DNA of 6,868 nucleotides from an uncultured Clostridia bacterium (lineage in GTDB: Bacteria > Bacillota > Clostridia > Oscillospirales > Acutalibacteraceae). The stretch spans positions 1-6,868 of the forward strand of contig CAMOCU010000050.1 in assembly GCA_946610835.1 (NCBI GenBank), read 5' to 3'. The notes below the pieces were generated by a model. The model did no database searches. It was given only the letters and a program-made list of their open reading frames with translations, and had not been told where the DNA came from. This document shows positions 1 to 6,388 of the stretch, piece by piece. The translations under genes and the position numbers were made by a program. Numbering within the stretch: position 1 is the first letter of the stretch; each line of letters starts with the position of its first letter.

Positions 1-63
<63 letters not shown>

Positions 64-66
64 AAG

Positions 67-108
67 AAATCCCGAAATTCGTTTCAAAACGGTTTCGGGA
101 TTTTTTTT
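67..108 (+). terminator. Rho-independent terminator of the tRNA-Cys transcript
   Basis: AAATCCCGAAA (67-77) pairs perfectly with TTTCGGGATTT (93-103). The loop region can form a small inner hairpin (CGTT 80-83 with AACG 88-91). A run of eight T follows at 101-108. It starts 4 bases after the tRNA CCA end, so it ends the tRNA transcript and insulates the next operon. Confidence 0.93.
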
Positions 109-204
109 ACCCGAATGCGCCTGATCCAGAAGGGAAGCAGAAGCCAATGTGTGAAATATCTGACAACTTTTGCTGCGTTTTTTCGGAAGTTTTTATAAAA
201 AGTG
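109..204. other. Intergenic spacer, no gene seen
   Basis: AT-rich spacer between the tRNA terminator and the operon promoter. I see no coding region and no structured RNA. A weaker promoter-like pair, TTGCTG (170-175) and TATAAA (194-199) with an 18-base spacer, is present but far less convincing than the one at 205-233. Confidence 0.6.
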
Positions 205-233
205 TTGAAATGCTCGAAAAAATGTGCTATAGT
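205..233 (+). promoter_or_regulatory. Sigma-A/sigma-70 type promoter with extended -10
   Basis: The -35 box TTGAAA (205-210, 5 of 6 consensus) and the -10 box TATAGT (228-233, 5 of 6) are separated by exactly 17 bases. A TG at 225-226 one base upstream of the -10 makes it an extended -10 element. Transcription would start near 240, leaving a leader of about 40 bases with no room for a riboswitch. It is the only strong promoter seen ahead of the five-gene run and probably drives all of it. Confidence 0.85.
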
Positions 234-264
234 ATATCTGTCTATAAATACCCCATTTCTTTGT

Positions 265-272
265 AGAGGAGG
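265..272 (+). promoter_or_regulatory. Ribosome binding site that fixes the TTG start of the first gene
   Basis: AGAGGAGG lies 7 bases before TTG at 280-282. The longer reading from a GTG at 202 would begin upstream of the -35 box at 205-210 and has no ribosome binding site, so it cannot be the start on a transcript from this promoter. Confidence 0.88.
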
Positions 273-279
273 ATTTACC

Positions 280-1038
280 TTGACTGATGCAAAAACATTA
301 GCCTACATCAACATGTTTGCGATTCTCGGTTCGCTGGAAAATCTTTGTGACCTGGATCCGCAGGCGCAGGACATCCTGGCGGGGACGAAGCCCGTCTCCA
401 TCGGGTTCGACGTAAAAGACGGCCCCCAGGCCACGCTGAGCTTTGAGGACGGCAAGTGCCTTCTGACAGAGGGCTGCGCGGATTGCGACATTCGTCTGCC
501 GTTTTCCTCGCCCGAAAAGTTCAATGGCTTGATCGACGGTTCTGTCACGCCTGTGCCTACAAAGGGCTTTTCCAAGATCGGATTCCTGCTTAAAACGTTC
601 GTGCCGCTGACCGACCGTCTGAACGAAGTGCTGCGTCCCGCACCCGATTCGCTTAAGGATCCCAAATTCTTCGAACTGAACACCCGCATGACTTTTTATG
701 TTGTTACAGTGGCAATTGCGCAGCTGGGCAATCATGATCCGATCAGCACATTCAGTGCGTCCAATATTGACGACGGCGACATTCTTATGTCGATCAAGGG
801 CGGCCCCAAAGCCATTATTCGTGCCAAGGATCATGTGCTTACCACGCTCAAAAATGAGGCAGGCAGTCCCAGAGCCGTTATGGAATTCGGCTCGATGCAG
901 CTTGCCAATGATCTGTTTAACGACAAGGTCAATTCTCTCGCCTGCATCGGCGATGGCAGCATCACCATGAAGGGCATGATCTCCATGCTCGACAATATGA
1001 ACAGAATTCTGGACAGAGTTGCTCTGTATCTGGCATAA
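280..1038 (+). CDS. SCP2-like (sterol carrier protein 2 type) two-lobed protein A
   Basis: A 252-residue soluble protein with no signal peptide or membrane segment. It starts at TTG 280, set by AGAGGAGG at 265-272. Two lobes resemble SCP2-type lipid-binding domains. Lobe 1 (about residues 38-105) has a beta segment ATLSFEDGK, then a D-I-R-L strand, a helix SSPEKFNGLIDG and a P-V-P-T-K-G turn. Lobe 2 (about 165-250) has a strand ending R-A-V-M-E-F, a helix MQLANDLFNDK, then IGDGSITMKG and a C-terminal helix. Known SCP2 domains bind sterols or fatty-acyl groups in a hydrophobic groove; binding here is inferred. It aligns along its length with the last gene of the run (4227-5033), so the two are paralogues bracketing the enzymes. 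Its stop overlaps the ribosome binding site of the aminotransferase. The fold call rests on pattern recognition; function unknown. Confidence 0.72.
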   Translation: MTDAKTLAYINMFAILGSLENLCDLDPQAQDILAGTKPVSIGFDVKDGPQATLSFEDGKCLLTEGCADCDIRLPFSSPEKFNGLIDGSVTPVPTKGFSKIGFLLKTFVPLTDRLNEVLRPAPDSLKDPKFFELNTRMTFYVVTVAIAQLGNHDPISTFSASNIDDGDILMSIKGGPKAIIRAKDHVLTTLKNEAGSPRAVMEFGSMQLANDLFNDKVNSLACIGDGSITMKGMISMLDNMNRILDRVALYLA

Positions 1039-1050
1039 GGAGGTTTTTAC

Positions 1051-2313
1051 ATGTCTTATCCTGAATATACGCACGAAAAAAGCCGTCAGCTCTTTGAGCG
1101 CGCCGTCAAGGTCATTCCCTCCGGCGTATACGGACATCTCGGCCCGGCGGAAGGTCTGTTTATTCCCGTAAGCAAGTGGCCGATGTTCTCTGAACGTGCA
1201 GAAGGCACTTATTTCTGGGACGTGGACGGCAACAAATACATTGACTATATGTGCGCTTACGGCCCCAATGTGATGGGATACAACGATCCCGACGTCGACG
1301 CCGCTGCGCTTGCACAGCTGAAAAAGGGCAACTGCACCACGTCTCCCGGCAGCATTATGGTGGACTGCGCGGAGCTGCTGGTGGATACGGTTGCCAGCGC
1401 GGATTGGGCATTCTTTGCTAAGAACGGCAACGACACCACACAGGTTGCTGCCATGACCGCCAGAGCCTACACGCACCGCAAAAAGATCATTTTCTTCCGC
1501 GGCTATTATCACGGCATTTCTCCCTGGCAGGCCAAAAAAGACTACAATGGTGTTCTGCCCGAGGAAGTCGCCAACAACATCATCGTTCCGTGGGACGACA
1601 TCCCCGCACTTGAGAAAGTGCTTGAGGAAAACAAGGGTGAGGTTGCGGCCATTATCGCACAGCCTTATGACCACGGCAATTTCCACGACAACGTGCTGAT
1701 GACCAGATCCTTCTGGCAGAAAGTGCGTAAAATCTGTGACGATCAGGATATTCAGCTGATTATCGACGACGTGCGCGCGGGCTTCCGTTTGGATATCGCC
1801 GGTTCCGATCATTACTTTGGCTTCAAGGCTGATATGATCTGCTTCTGCAAAGCACTCGCCAATGGATACAATATGTCCGCGCTTTGCGGACGCGAGCATC
1901 TGCGCAACACCATCAGCGGCATGAACGTGACGGGCAGCTACTGGATGTCTTCTGTTCCGTTTGCTGCGTGTATCGCCAACATCGAGAAGATGAAGAAGCT
2001 CAATACGCCGCAGCTGTTCGACACCATGGGTACTAAACTTATCAATGGCCTGAAAGTTGCAGCCAAGGAGAACGGTTTTGACCTTGTGGCGTCCGGTATG
2101 CCTGCGCTGTTCTATCTGCGCATTGCCAACGACGATTCGCTGATTCTGCATCAGGAGTGGATCGCCGAGTGCGTGTCCAGAGGCGTTTTCTTTGCCTCTC
2201 ACCACAACCATTTCATCAATGCCGCGCTGACCGACGAAGACATCCAGAAGACCGTGGAGATCGCGGAGGATGCATTCAAGGCTGTGAAGGCAAACCATCC
2301 CGAACTTGCATAA
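1051..2313 (+). CDS. Class III PLP aminotransferase (glutamate-1-semialdehyde aminomutase-like)
   Basis: A 420-residue cytosolic enzyme of fold-type I, close to the usual family length. The N-terminal stretch IPSGVYG and then YFWDVDGNKYIDY (54-66) match the class III entry region. AKNGNDTT (123-130) corresponds to the phosphate-binding turn, GYYHG (151-155) carries the aromatic residue that stacks on PLP, IIDDVRAGFR (237-246) holds the Asp that contacts the pyridine nitrogen, and K267 in FCKALANGY is the Schiff-base lysine. The family motif normally reads D-E-V; here it is D-D-V. All catalytic residues are present, so it should transfer or shift an amino group, but the substrate cannot be read from sequence. 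No heme genes are nearby, so true hemL function is unlikely. AAGGAGG (1037-1043) overlaps the previous stop and sits 7 bases before ATG. Its neighbours suggest that it aminates a product of, or supplies a substrate to, the transketolase. Confidence 0.9.
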   Translation: MSYPEYTHEKSRQLFERAVKVIPSGVYGHLGPAEGLFIPVSKWPMFSERAEGTYFWDVDGNKYIDYMCAYGPNVMGYNDPDVDAAALAQLKKGNCTTSPGSIMVDCAELLVDTVASADWAFFAKNGNDTTQVAAMTARAYTHRKKIIFFRGYYHGISPWQAKKDYNGVLPEEVANNIIVPWDDIPALEKVLEENKGEVAAIIAQPYDHGNFHDNVLMTRSFWQKVRKICDDQDIQLIIDDVRAGFRLDIAGSDHYFGFKADMICFCKALANGYNMSALCGREHLRNTISGMNVTGSYWMSSVPFAACIANIEKMKKLNTPQLFDTMGTKLINGLKVAAKENGFDLVASGMPALFYLRIANDDSLILHQEWIAECVSRGVFFASHHNHFINAALTDEDIQKTVEIAEDAFKAVKANHPELA

Positions 2314-2331
2314 TAGGAGGAGCTGACAGCA

Positions 2332-3198
2332 ATGGCACTGACAAAAAGCGAGTGGCTTGCACTCGAAAAGAAAGCGCACGAGCTGCGCAACCTTTGCCTG
2401 GACACAACGTTCTGGGCGGGCAGCGGTCATATCGGCGGCGGCATGAGCGCCATGGATATTTTTACCGTGCTTTATCACAAGTATCTGCACATTCGCAAGG
2501 ATGAGCCGAATTGGCCGGACAGAGACCGTTTTATTCTGAGTAAAGGTCATGCGGGTATCGCATATGCCCCTGTACTCTGTGATTACGGCTTCAATGACAA
2601 AGAACAGCTCAAGACCTTTAACCATACAAACTCCAAAATGGGTATCCATTTGGATTCCAACAAGGTCGTCGGTGTGGATGCGTCGACCGGTTCTCTCGGC
2701 CATGGTTTGCCCATCGCGGCCGGCACTGCGCTTGCGGCGCGTGTGCTGGGTAAGGGATACAAAACTTACTGCCTGATGGGTGACGGCGAGCTGGACGAAG
2801 GTTCCAACTGGGAAGCCGCCATGACCATCAATCATTTCAACCTGACCAATGTGATTTCCATCGTCGACCGCAACCACAAGATGATCGACGGCGACACTGA
2901 GGACGTCATGAAGCTTGAGCCTTTGGCGGATAAATGGACGGCGTTCGGCTTTACGGTCAAGCGCGTGGACGGCCAAAATATCCGCGAGTTGTGCGAAGCG
3001 ATTGATTTTGCGCTGACCTCGACCAATCCTGTGGTGGTTCTGGCGGATACCATCAAGGGCGCAGGCATCAAAATGATGGAAAACAATCACAAATGGCATT
3101 ACGGCGCGATCGACGACAATCTCTACAAGCAGTGCAAAGCGGATCTTGAGGAGTATTACCAGAAGCGTGTCGAGCGCGTGGAAAGGGAGGCGAGATAA
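2332..3198 (+). CDS. Transketolase, N-terminal (ThDP-binding) subunit
   Basis: A 288-residue protein covering the pyrophosphate-binding half of a transketolase encoded as two genes, as is common in Clostridia and archaea. Motifs seen: GHIGGGMSAMDI (32-43), DRFILSKGHAGIAY (65-78), STGSLGHGLPIA (118-129) and the ThDP motif beginning GDGE at 150-153, ending with N181 in VDRN. D151 and N181 are the expected metal ligands; H33, H73 and H124 occupy active-site histidine-type positions, although at 124 many full-length transketolases have Gln. It should pair with the next gene product to build the active site at the subunit interface and move a two-carbon ketol unit. AGGAGG (2315-2320) lies 11 bases before ATG. 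It abuts the C-terminal subunit gene with no gap. Donor and acceptor are unknown; its context with SCP2-like proteins and an aminotransferase is not that of a pentose-phosphate operon. Confidence 0.93.
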   Translation: MALTKSEWLALEKKAHELRNLCLDTTFWAGSGHIGGGMSAMDIFTVLYHKYLHIRKDEPNWPDRDRFILSKGHAGIAYAPVLCDYGFNDKEQLKTFNHTNSKMGIHLDSNKVVGVDASTGSLGHGLPIAAGTALAARVLGKGYKTYCLMGDGELDEGSNWEAAMTINHFNLTNVISIVDRNHKMIDGDTEDVMKLEPLADKWTAFGFTVKRVDGQNIRELCEAIDFALTSTNPVVVLADTIKGAGIKMMENNHKWHYGAIDDNLYKQCKADLEEYYQKRVERVEREAR

Positions 3199-4209
3199 AT
3201 GGCAGGCGGATTTGTTTATACTGCTGCGGAATCTACCGCGATGTCCACAGCGGAATATTACGGAAATACATTGGCGGAACTGGGCAGAGCGCATCCTGAA
3301 ATCGTCGCGCTGACGGCGGATCTTGCGTCCTCTACAAAGATCGGTATTTTCCAAAAGGAGTTCCCGGATCGTTTCTTCAACGTCGGTATTGCGGAACAGA
3401 ATATGTTCGGTATGGCGGCCGGTATGGCTAAGGCGGGCTGTGTGCCTTTCCTGTCCACTTTCTCCGTGTTTGCGTCCCTTCGCTGCGCGGATCAGCTGCA
3501 CACCGACATCTGCTATCAGAATGTCAACGCCAAGATTATAGCGACCCATGCGGGTACATCGTTCGGTCAGGCCGGCTCCACCCATCACGCGATCGTGGAT
3601 CTGGCTGTGACGCGTTCCATGCCCAACCTCGTCGTGATTTGTCCGGCAGACGGTCTGGAGACCGCCAATGCCGTTCGCGCAGCATATGCGCATAAAGGCC
3701 CCGTCTACATTCGTATCAACAGAGGTTTCGACCGTGTGCTGTATTCCGATCCGGATTATGGCTATGAAATCGGCAAGGCCGTGCAGCTGCACGACGGTTC
3801 CGATGTTACGGTTATCGCAACGGGCTCCTGCGCATTTCAGGCGCTGCAGGCTGCAATGTTCCTTGAGAACGTGCGCGGCATCAAGGTGCGCGTGCTGAAT
3901 ATGCACACCATCAAACCCATTGACAAGGAAGCTATTCTTAAGGCTGCACAGCAGACAGGCCGTATCATTACCGCAGAGGATCACAACATCATCGGCGGTC
4001 TCGGTTCGGCTGTGGCAGAAGTGCTTTCCGAAAGCGATATTCCTGTCCGCTTCAAGCGGCTGGGCATCCCGGACAAATTTGCGCCCATTGGTCTGCATGA
4101 AGATATTATGTCGATTCTGGGCATTGATTCCAACGGTATCATCAGCGCTGTCAACGACATTCTCGGCATTGCTCAGGATGACGACGACAACTGGGATGAC
4201 GAGGTCTGA
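3199..4209 (+). CDS. Transketolase, C-terminal (pyrimidine-binding) subunit
   Basis: A 336-residue partner of the preceding gene. The pyrimidine domain runs from about 15 to 180: LTADLASST (38-46), then VGIAEQNM (62-69), where E66 is the glutamate that activates ThDP through the aminopyrimidine ring, and GQAGSTHHAIVD (123-134) with active-site histidines at 129-130. YIRINRG (170-176) ends this domain and carries candidate phosphate-contacting arginines. The C-terminal transketolase fold follows (about 190-320: DVTVIATGS, ITAEDHNIIGGLGSAVAE). The start codon directly follows the upstream TAA; its ribosome binding site GGGAGG lies inside the end of the upstream gene, so translation is probably coupled for 1:1 subunits. 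An acidic tail, DDDDNWDDE (327-335), extends beyond the fold. The fold and subunit role are secure; the physiological substrate is not. Confidence 0.93.
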   Translation: MAGGFVYTAAESTAMSTAEYYGNTLAELGRAHPEIVALTADLASSTKIGIFQKEFPDRFFNVGIAEQNMFGMAAGMAKAGCVPFLSTFSVFASLRCADQLHTDICYQNVNAKIIATHAGTSFGQAGSTHHAIVDLAVTRSMPNLVVICPADGLETANAVRAAYAHKGPVYIRINRGFDRVLYSDPDYGYEIGKAVQLHDGSDVTVIATGSCAFQALQAAMFLENVRGIKVRVLNMHTIKPIDKEAILKAAQQTGRIITAEDHNIIGGLGSAVAEVLSESDIPVRFKRLGIPDKFAPIGLHEDIMSILGIDSNGIISAVNDILGIAQDDDDNWDDEV

Positions 4210-4210
4210 T

Positions 4211-4216
4211 AGGAGG
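4211..4216 (+). promoter_or_regulatory. Ribosome binding site that fixes the start of the second SCP2-like gene
   Basis: AGGAGG lies 10 bases before ATG 4227. A GTG at 4218 in the same frame is only 1 base from the site and cannot be the start. Confidence 0.85.
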
Positions 4217-4226
4217 AGTGAGTGTT

Positions 4227-5033
4227 ATGCATAAGAAGGAAGACGTATATTCCAGCATTATTTTCTTCAATGCGGTTCTTCCGCTGATCAAGGTCATTGC
4301 AAACGATGTGCCGGATCTTAAAAAGAAATTTAAGGGCATGAATGCAATCATTCAGGTCAGCGCGATCGACCCCGAATACAAGGGCGGCAAGAGAAGCACT
4401 TGCTTTTTGATCCGCAACGGCGAGTGGACTGTGAAGCTGGACACCAAGCACAACAGCCCCGATGTAGAGATCGGATTCAACTCTATTGAAGCCATGAACG
4501 GCTTTTTTAAGGGCAAGATGAACCTCAAAACCTTGCCGCGTAAAATCAAGGGCGTTGCCAAAATGGACGTGCTGACGTCCTTCCTTGCTGTTCTGTTGAA
4601 GATGTCCTCTCTGCTTTCCGCAACGGAACCGCCGAAGGATGTCAAGAGCAAGGAACTTATGGTCAAGTGCATGTTCTATCTGCTGTCTACCGGTATCAGT
4701 CAGCTGAACAAGGCAGGCCATACCGAAATCCATAACTGGGCGCTGAAGAGTCCTGACCGCGTGTATGCGTGGGCAGTGGATGGTTATCCGTCTGTTTCCG
4801 CACATATGCGAGTGTTTGAAGGCAAGACAAAGGCAGGCCGCGGCGATTACACCAAGGCAATGACGTTCTTTACCCTTCGTTTCAACAGCTTGGACAGTGC
4901 GCTCGGGATCCTGCTGGATACGGACGATATGCTGGAAGCGGTCAAAGCCGGCCGTTTGATTATGGACGGTGCGCCCGAGTTTGGCGCGCAGATCGGCGGC
5001 TTTATGCTTGAAGTCGGCGCTCTGGCAAAATAA
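4227..5033 (+). CDS. SCP2-like two-lobed protein B, paralogue of the first gene
   Basis: A 268-residue soluble protein, starting at ATG 4227 with AGGAGG 10 bases upstream. It follows the same plan as the first gene of the operon. Lobe 1 (about 55-110) has IRNGEWTVKLD, then P-D-V-E-I-G-F and the helix NSIEAMNGFFKGK, matching FEDGK...D-I-R-L-P-F-SSPEKFNGLIDG in protein A. A helical linker (about 115-165) follows. Lobe 2 (about 178-268) has a strand ending F-F-T-L-R-F, the helix SLDSALGILL, then VKAGRLIMDG, matching M-E-F, MQLANDLF and IGDGSITMKG in protein A. Identity is low but the order of features agrees throughout, so I read the pair as old, diverged paralogues, perhaps forming a heteromer or handling two ligands. 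Lipid or sterol binding is inferred from the SCP2 resemblance. It closes the tight gene run, 17 bases after the transketolase stop. Confidence 0.68.
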   Translation: MHKKEDVYSSIIFFNAVLPLIKVIANDVPDLKKKFKGMNAIIQVSAIDPEYKGGKRSTCFLIRNGEWTVKLDTKHNSPDVEIGFNSIEAMNGFFKGKMNLKTLPRKIKGVAKMDVLTSFLAVLLKMSSLLSATEPPKDVKSKELMVKCMFYLLSTGISQLNKAGHTEIHNWALKSPDRVYAWAVDGYPSVSAHMRVFEGKTKAGRGDYTKAMTFFTLRFNSLDSALGILLDTDDMLEAVKAGRLIMDGAPEFGAQIGGFMLEVGALAK

Positions 5034-5047
5034 TTGTAAAGAATAAT

Positions 5048-5074
5048 GCAGAGCTGCGCCTCGCGTGGCTCTGC
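5048..5074 (+). promoter_or_regulatory. Intergenic hairpin, possible weak terminator or attenuator
   Basis: GCAGAGCTGCGC (5048-5059) pairs with GCGTGGCTCTGC (5063-5074): 12 pairs including two G-T wobbles, with a three-base CTC loop. Only four T follow (5078-5081), so termination would be partial. It sits in the 70-base gap after the five-gene run and could lower expression of the downstream peptidase or protect the 3' end of the upstream message. No promoter is obvious between it and the next gene. Confidence 0.6.
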
Positions 5075-5087
5075 CGATTTTGTGTAT

Positions 5088-5093
5088 AGGAGA
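5088..5093 (+). promoter_or_regulatory. Ribosome binding site of the M28 peptidase gene
   Basis: AGGAGA lies 10 bases before ATG 5104. It rules out an in-frame GTG at 5065, which lies inside the hairpin and has no binding site. Confidence 0.8.
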
Positions 5094-5103
5094 AAGAAAA
5101 CCA

Positions 5104-6363
5104 ATGAAACTCAATGAACTGGATCTCAATCCGGTTGCGAAAGTGCGCGAGAGTACCAACTTTACTGTCCGGGAGATCAAAAAGGTCTGTAAGAATATAG
5201 GCCCTCGCGCTCCCGGGTCTGAAAACGAGGCGAAGGCGCAGGAATACATCAAAGAAAATTGTGCAAAATTTGCAGACACTGTGGAGCAGGAGTCCTTTAT
5301 GATTTCTCCCCGTGCGTTTATGGCGTGGCCGTGGTTATGCGCAACGATGGAGACAGTCGCTATTCTGCTGTTTATTGCAGGCGCGTTTATCCCGGCAGCA
5401 GCAATGATTTTGGAATGCGTTTCGCTTGGTATCACACTGCTTGCGGTGTTTGTGATTGTGTGGGAATTCCTGTTGTATAAACAGCTGCTGGATCCGTTCT
5501 TTAAAAAAGCACCTTCAAGCAACGTGATTTTTACAAAGAAACCGTCCGGCGACGTGCAGCGTCGAATCATTCTCAGCGGGCATGTGGATTCTGCGTTTGA
5601 GTGGCGTTTTACCAACTGGGGCGGCGCGAAACTGCTGCGTGCCGCGATTTATACAGCGGTCGGCTCTCTGGCTGTTTGTTTGATTCTGGATATTTTGTCC
5701 ATTGTGTTGCAACCGTCCGACAGCGTGATGTTCGGTTTTCGCATTGCGGAGGGTGTTTGCATTCTCGGTTTGAGTGTCGGGTTTGTTTTTGATGATCCGA
5801 AACGTGCTGTTGATGGCGCAAGTGACAACCTGACCGGTGTGTTTTCCTCTTTGTCTGTTCTGCAATTTTTACAGACCAACAATATCCAGCTGGAGCATAC
5901 CGAAGTGGTTGCCATCTCGATGGGCGCAGAGGAATGCGGACTGCGCGGATCAAAGGATTATGTCAAAAAGCATTCCTTTGACGATGTGGAAACTGTGTTT
6001 ATCGGTACGGATACGCTTCATGACCTTGAATACATGGGTGTGTACTCCAAGGATCTGTCCGGAACGTTGAAGCATGATTCCAAGGCGATTGCTTTGATGA
6101 AGAAAGCCGGCAAGCTTGCCGGGATGGATCTGCCGTCCATGTCGCTTTCGCTTGGTGCAACGGACGCGGCAGCCATGACTCAGGGCGGTGTAAAATCTGT
6201 GGCATTTATCGCTGTCGATCCCGCGCCTGCGCGGTACTATCATACGCGCCGTGACACGGCAGAAAATCTGAACATTAATGCCATCGAAAAAGGCGTTGAG
6301 GTTTTGCTGCATGCAACTTTCCTGTTTGATGAGCAGGGGCTGAAAGACAATTACGAAGATTGA
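5104..6363 (+). CDS. Membrane-embedded M28 family metallopeptidase (aminopeptidase type)
   Basis: A 419-residue protein with a complete M28 co-catalytic zinc site: H160 and D162 in SGHVDSAFEWRF, D241 in DGASDNLTG as bridging ligand, E276 (general base) and E277 (ligand) in MGAEECGLRG, D303 in GTDTLHD, and H380 in YYHTRRDT. The N-terminal region has the family signature GPRAPGSENEAKAQEYI (33-49). Two hydrophobic hairpins interrupt the peptidase domain: about 75-125, between that signature and the HxD motif, and about 181-230, between HxD and the DN motif. That gives roughly four membrane-spanning segments. There is no cleavable signal peptide. M28 enzymes usually release N-terminal amino acids from peptides; the substrate and the side of the membrane where it acts are unknown. 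Start ATG 5104 is set by AGGAGA at 5088-5093. Unlike the first four genes it uses TTA (5335) and TCA (5515) codons, so it may be a recent or less expressed addition to the operon. Confidence 0.88.
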   Translation: MKLNELDLNPVAKVRESTNFTVREIKKVCKNIGPRAPGSENEAKAQEYIKENCAKFADTVEQESFMISPRAFMAWPWLCATMETVAILLFIAGAFIPAAAMILECVSLGITLLAVFVIVWEFLLYKQLLDPFFKKAPSSNVIFTKKPSGDVQRRIILSGHVDSAFEWRFTNWGGAKLLRAAIYTAVGSLAVCLILDILSIVLQPSDSVMFGFRIAEGVCILGLSVGFVFDDPKRAVDGASDNLTGVFSSLSVLQFLQTNNIQLEHTEVVAISMGAEECGLRGSKDYVKKHSFDDVETVFIGTDTLHDLEYMGVYSKDLSGTLKHDSKAIALMKKAGKLAGMDLPSMSLSLGATDAAAMTQGGVKSVAFIAVDPAPARYYHTRRDTAENLNINAIEKGVEVLLHATFLFDEQGLKDNYED

Positions 6364-6388
6364 TATTGAAGTCAATAAATCGAAATAT

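Noticed and set aside
228..246. Inverted repeat TATAG-N9-CTATA over the -10 and start site, as a possible operator
   Set aside because: The arms are only 5 bases and pure promoter-type AT sequence; such a match is expected by chance.
202..279. N-terminal extension of the first gene from a GTG at 202
   Set aside because: It would start before the -35 box of the operon promoter and lacks a ribosome binding site; TTG 280 has an ideal one.
240..279. Riboswitch or leader regulation ahead of the operon
   Set aside because: The leader is about 40 bases and shows no stable stem, so there is no room for a known riboswitch or T-box.
1051..2313. Annotation as HemL, glutamate-1-semialdehyde 2,1-aminomutase
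   Set aside because: Only family-level resemblance is visible; the D-D-V variation and the absence of heme biosynthesis neighbours argue against naming it hemL.
298..4098. Antisense open reading frame of 1266 codons on the - strand
   Set aside because: It is in exact codon register with four well-supported + strand genes and exists because they avoid TTA, CTA and TCA codons. Its translation is rich in His, Arg and Cys with no recognisable domain, and no - strand ribosome binding site or promoter was seen.
4173..5615. Antisense open reading frame of 480 codons on the - strand
   Set aside because: It overlaps the second SCP2-like gene and the start of the peptidase gene, both supported by motifs and ribosome binding sites; its translation shows no domain.
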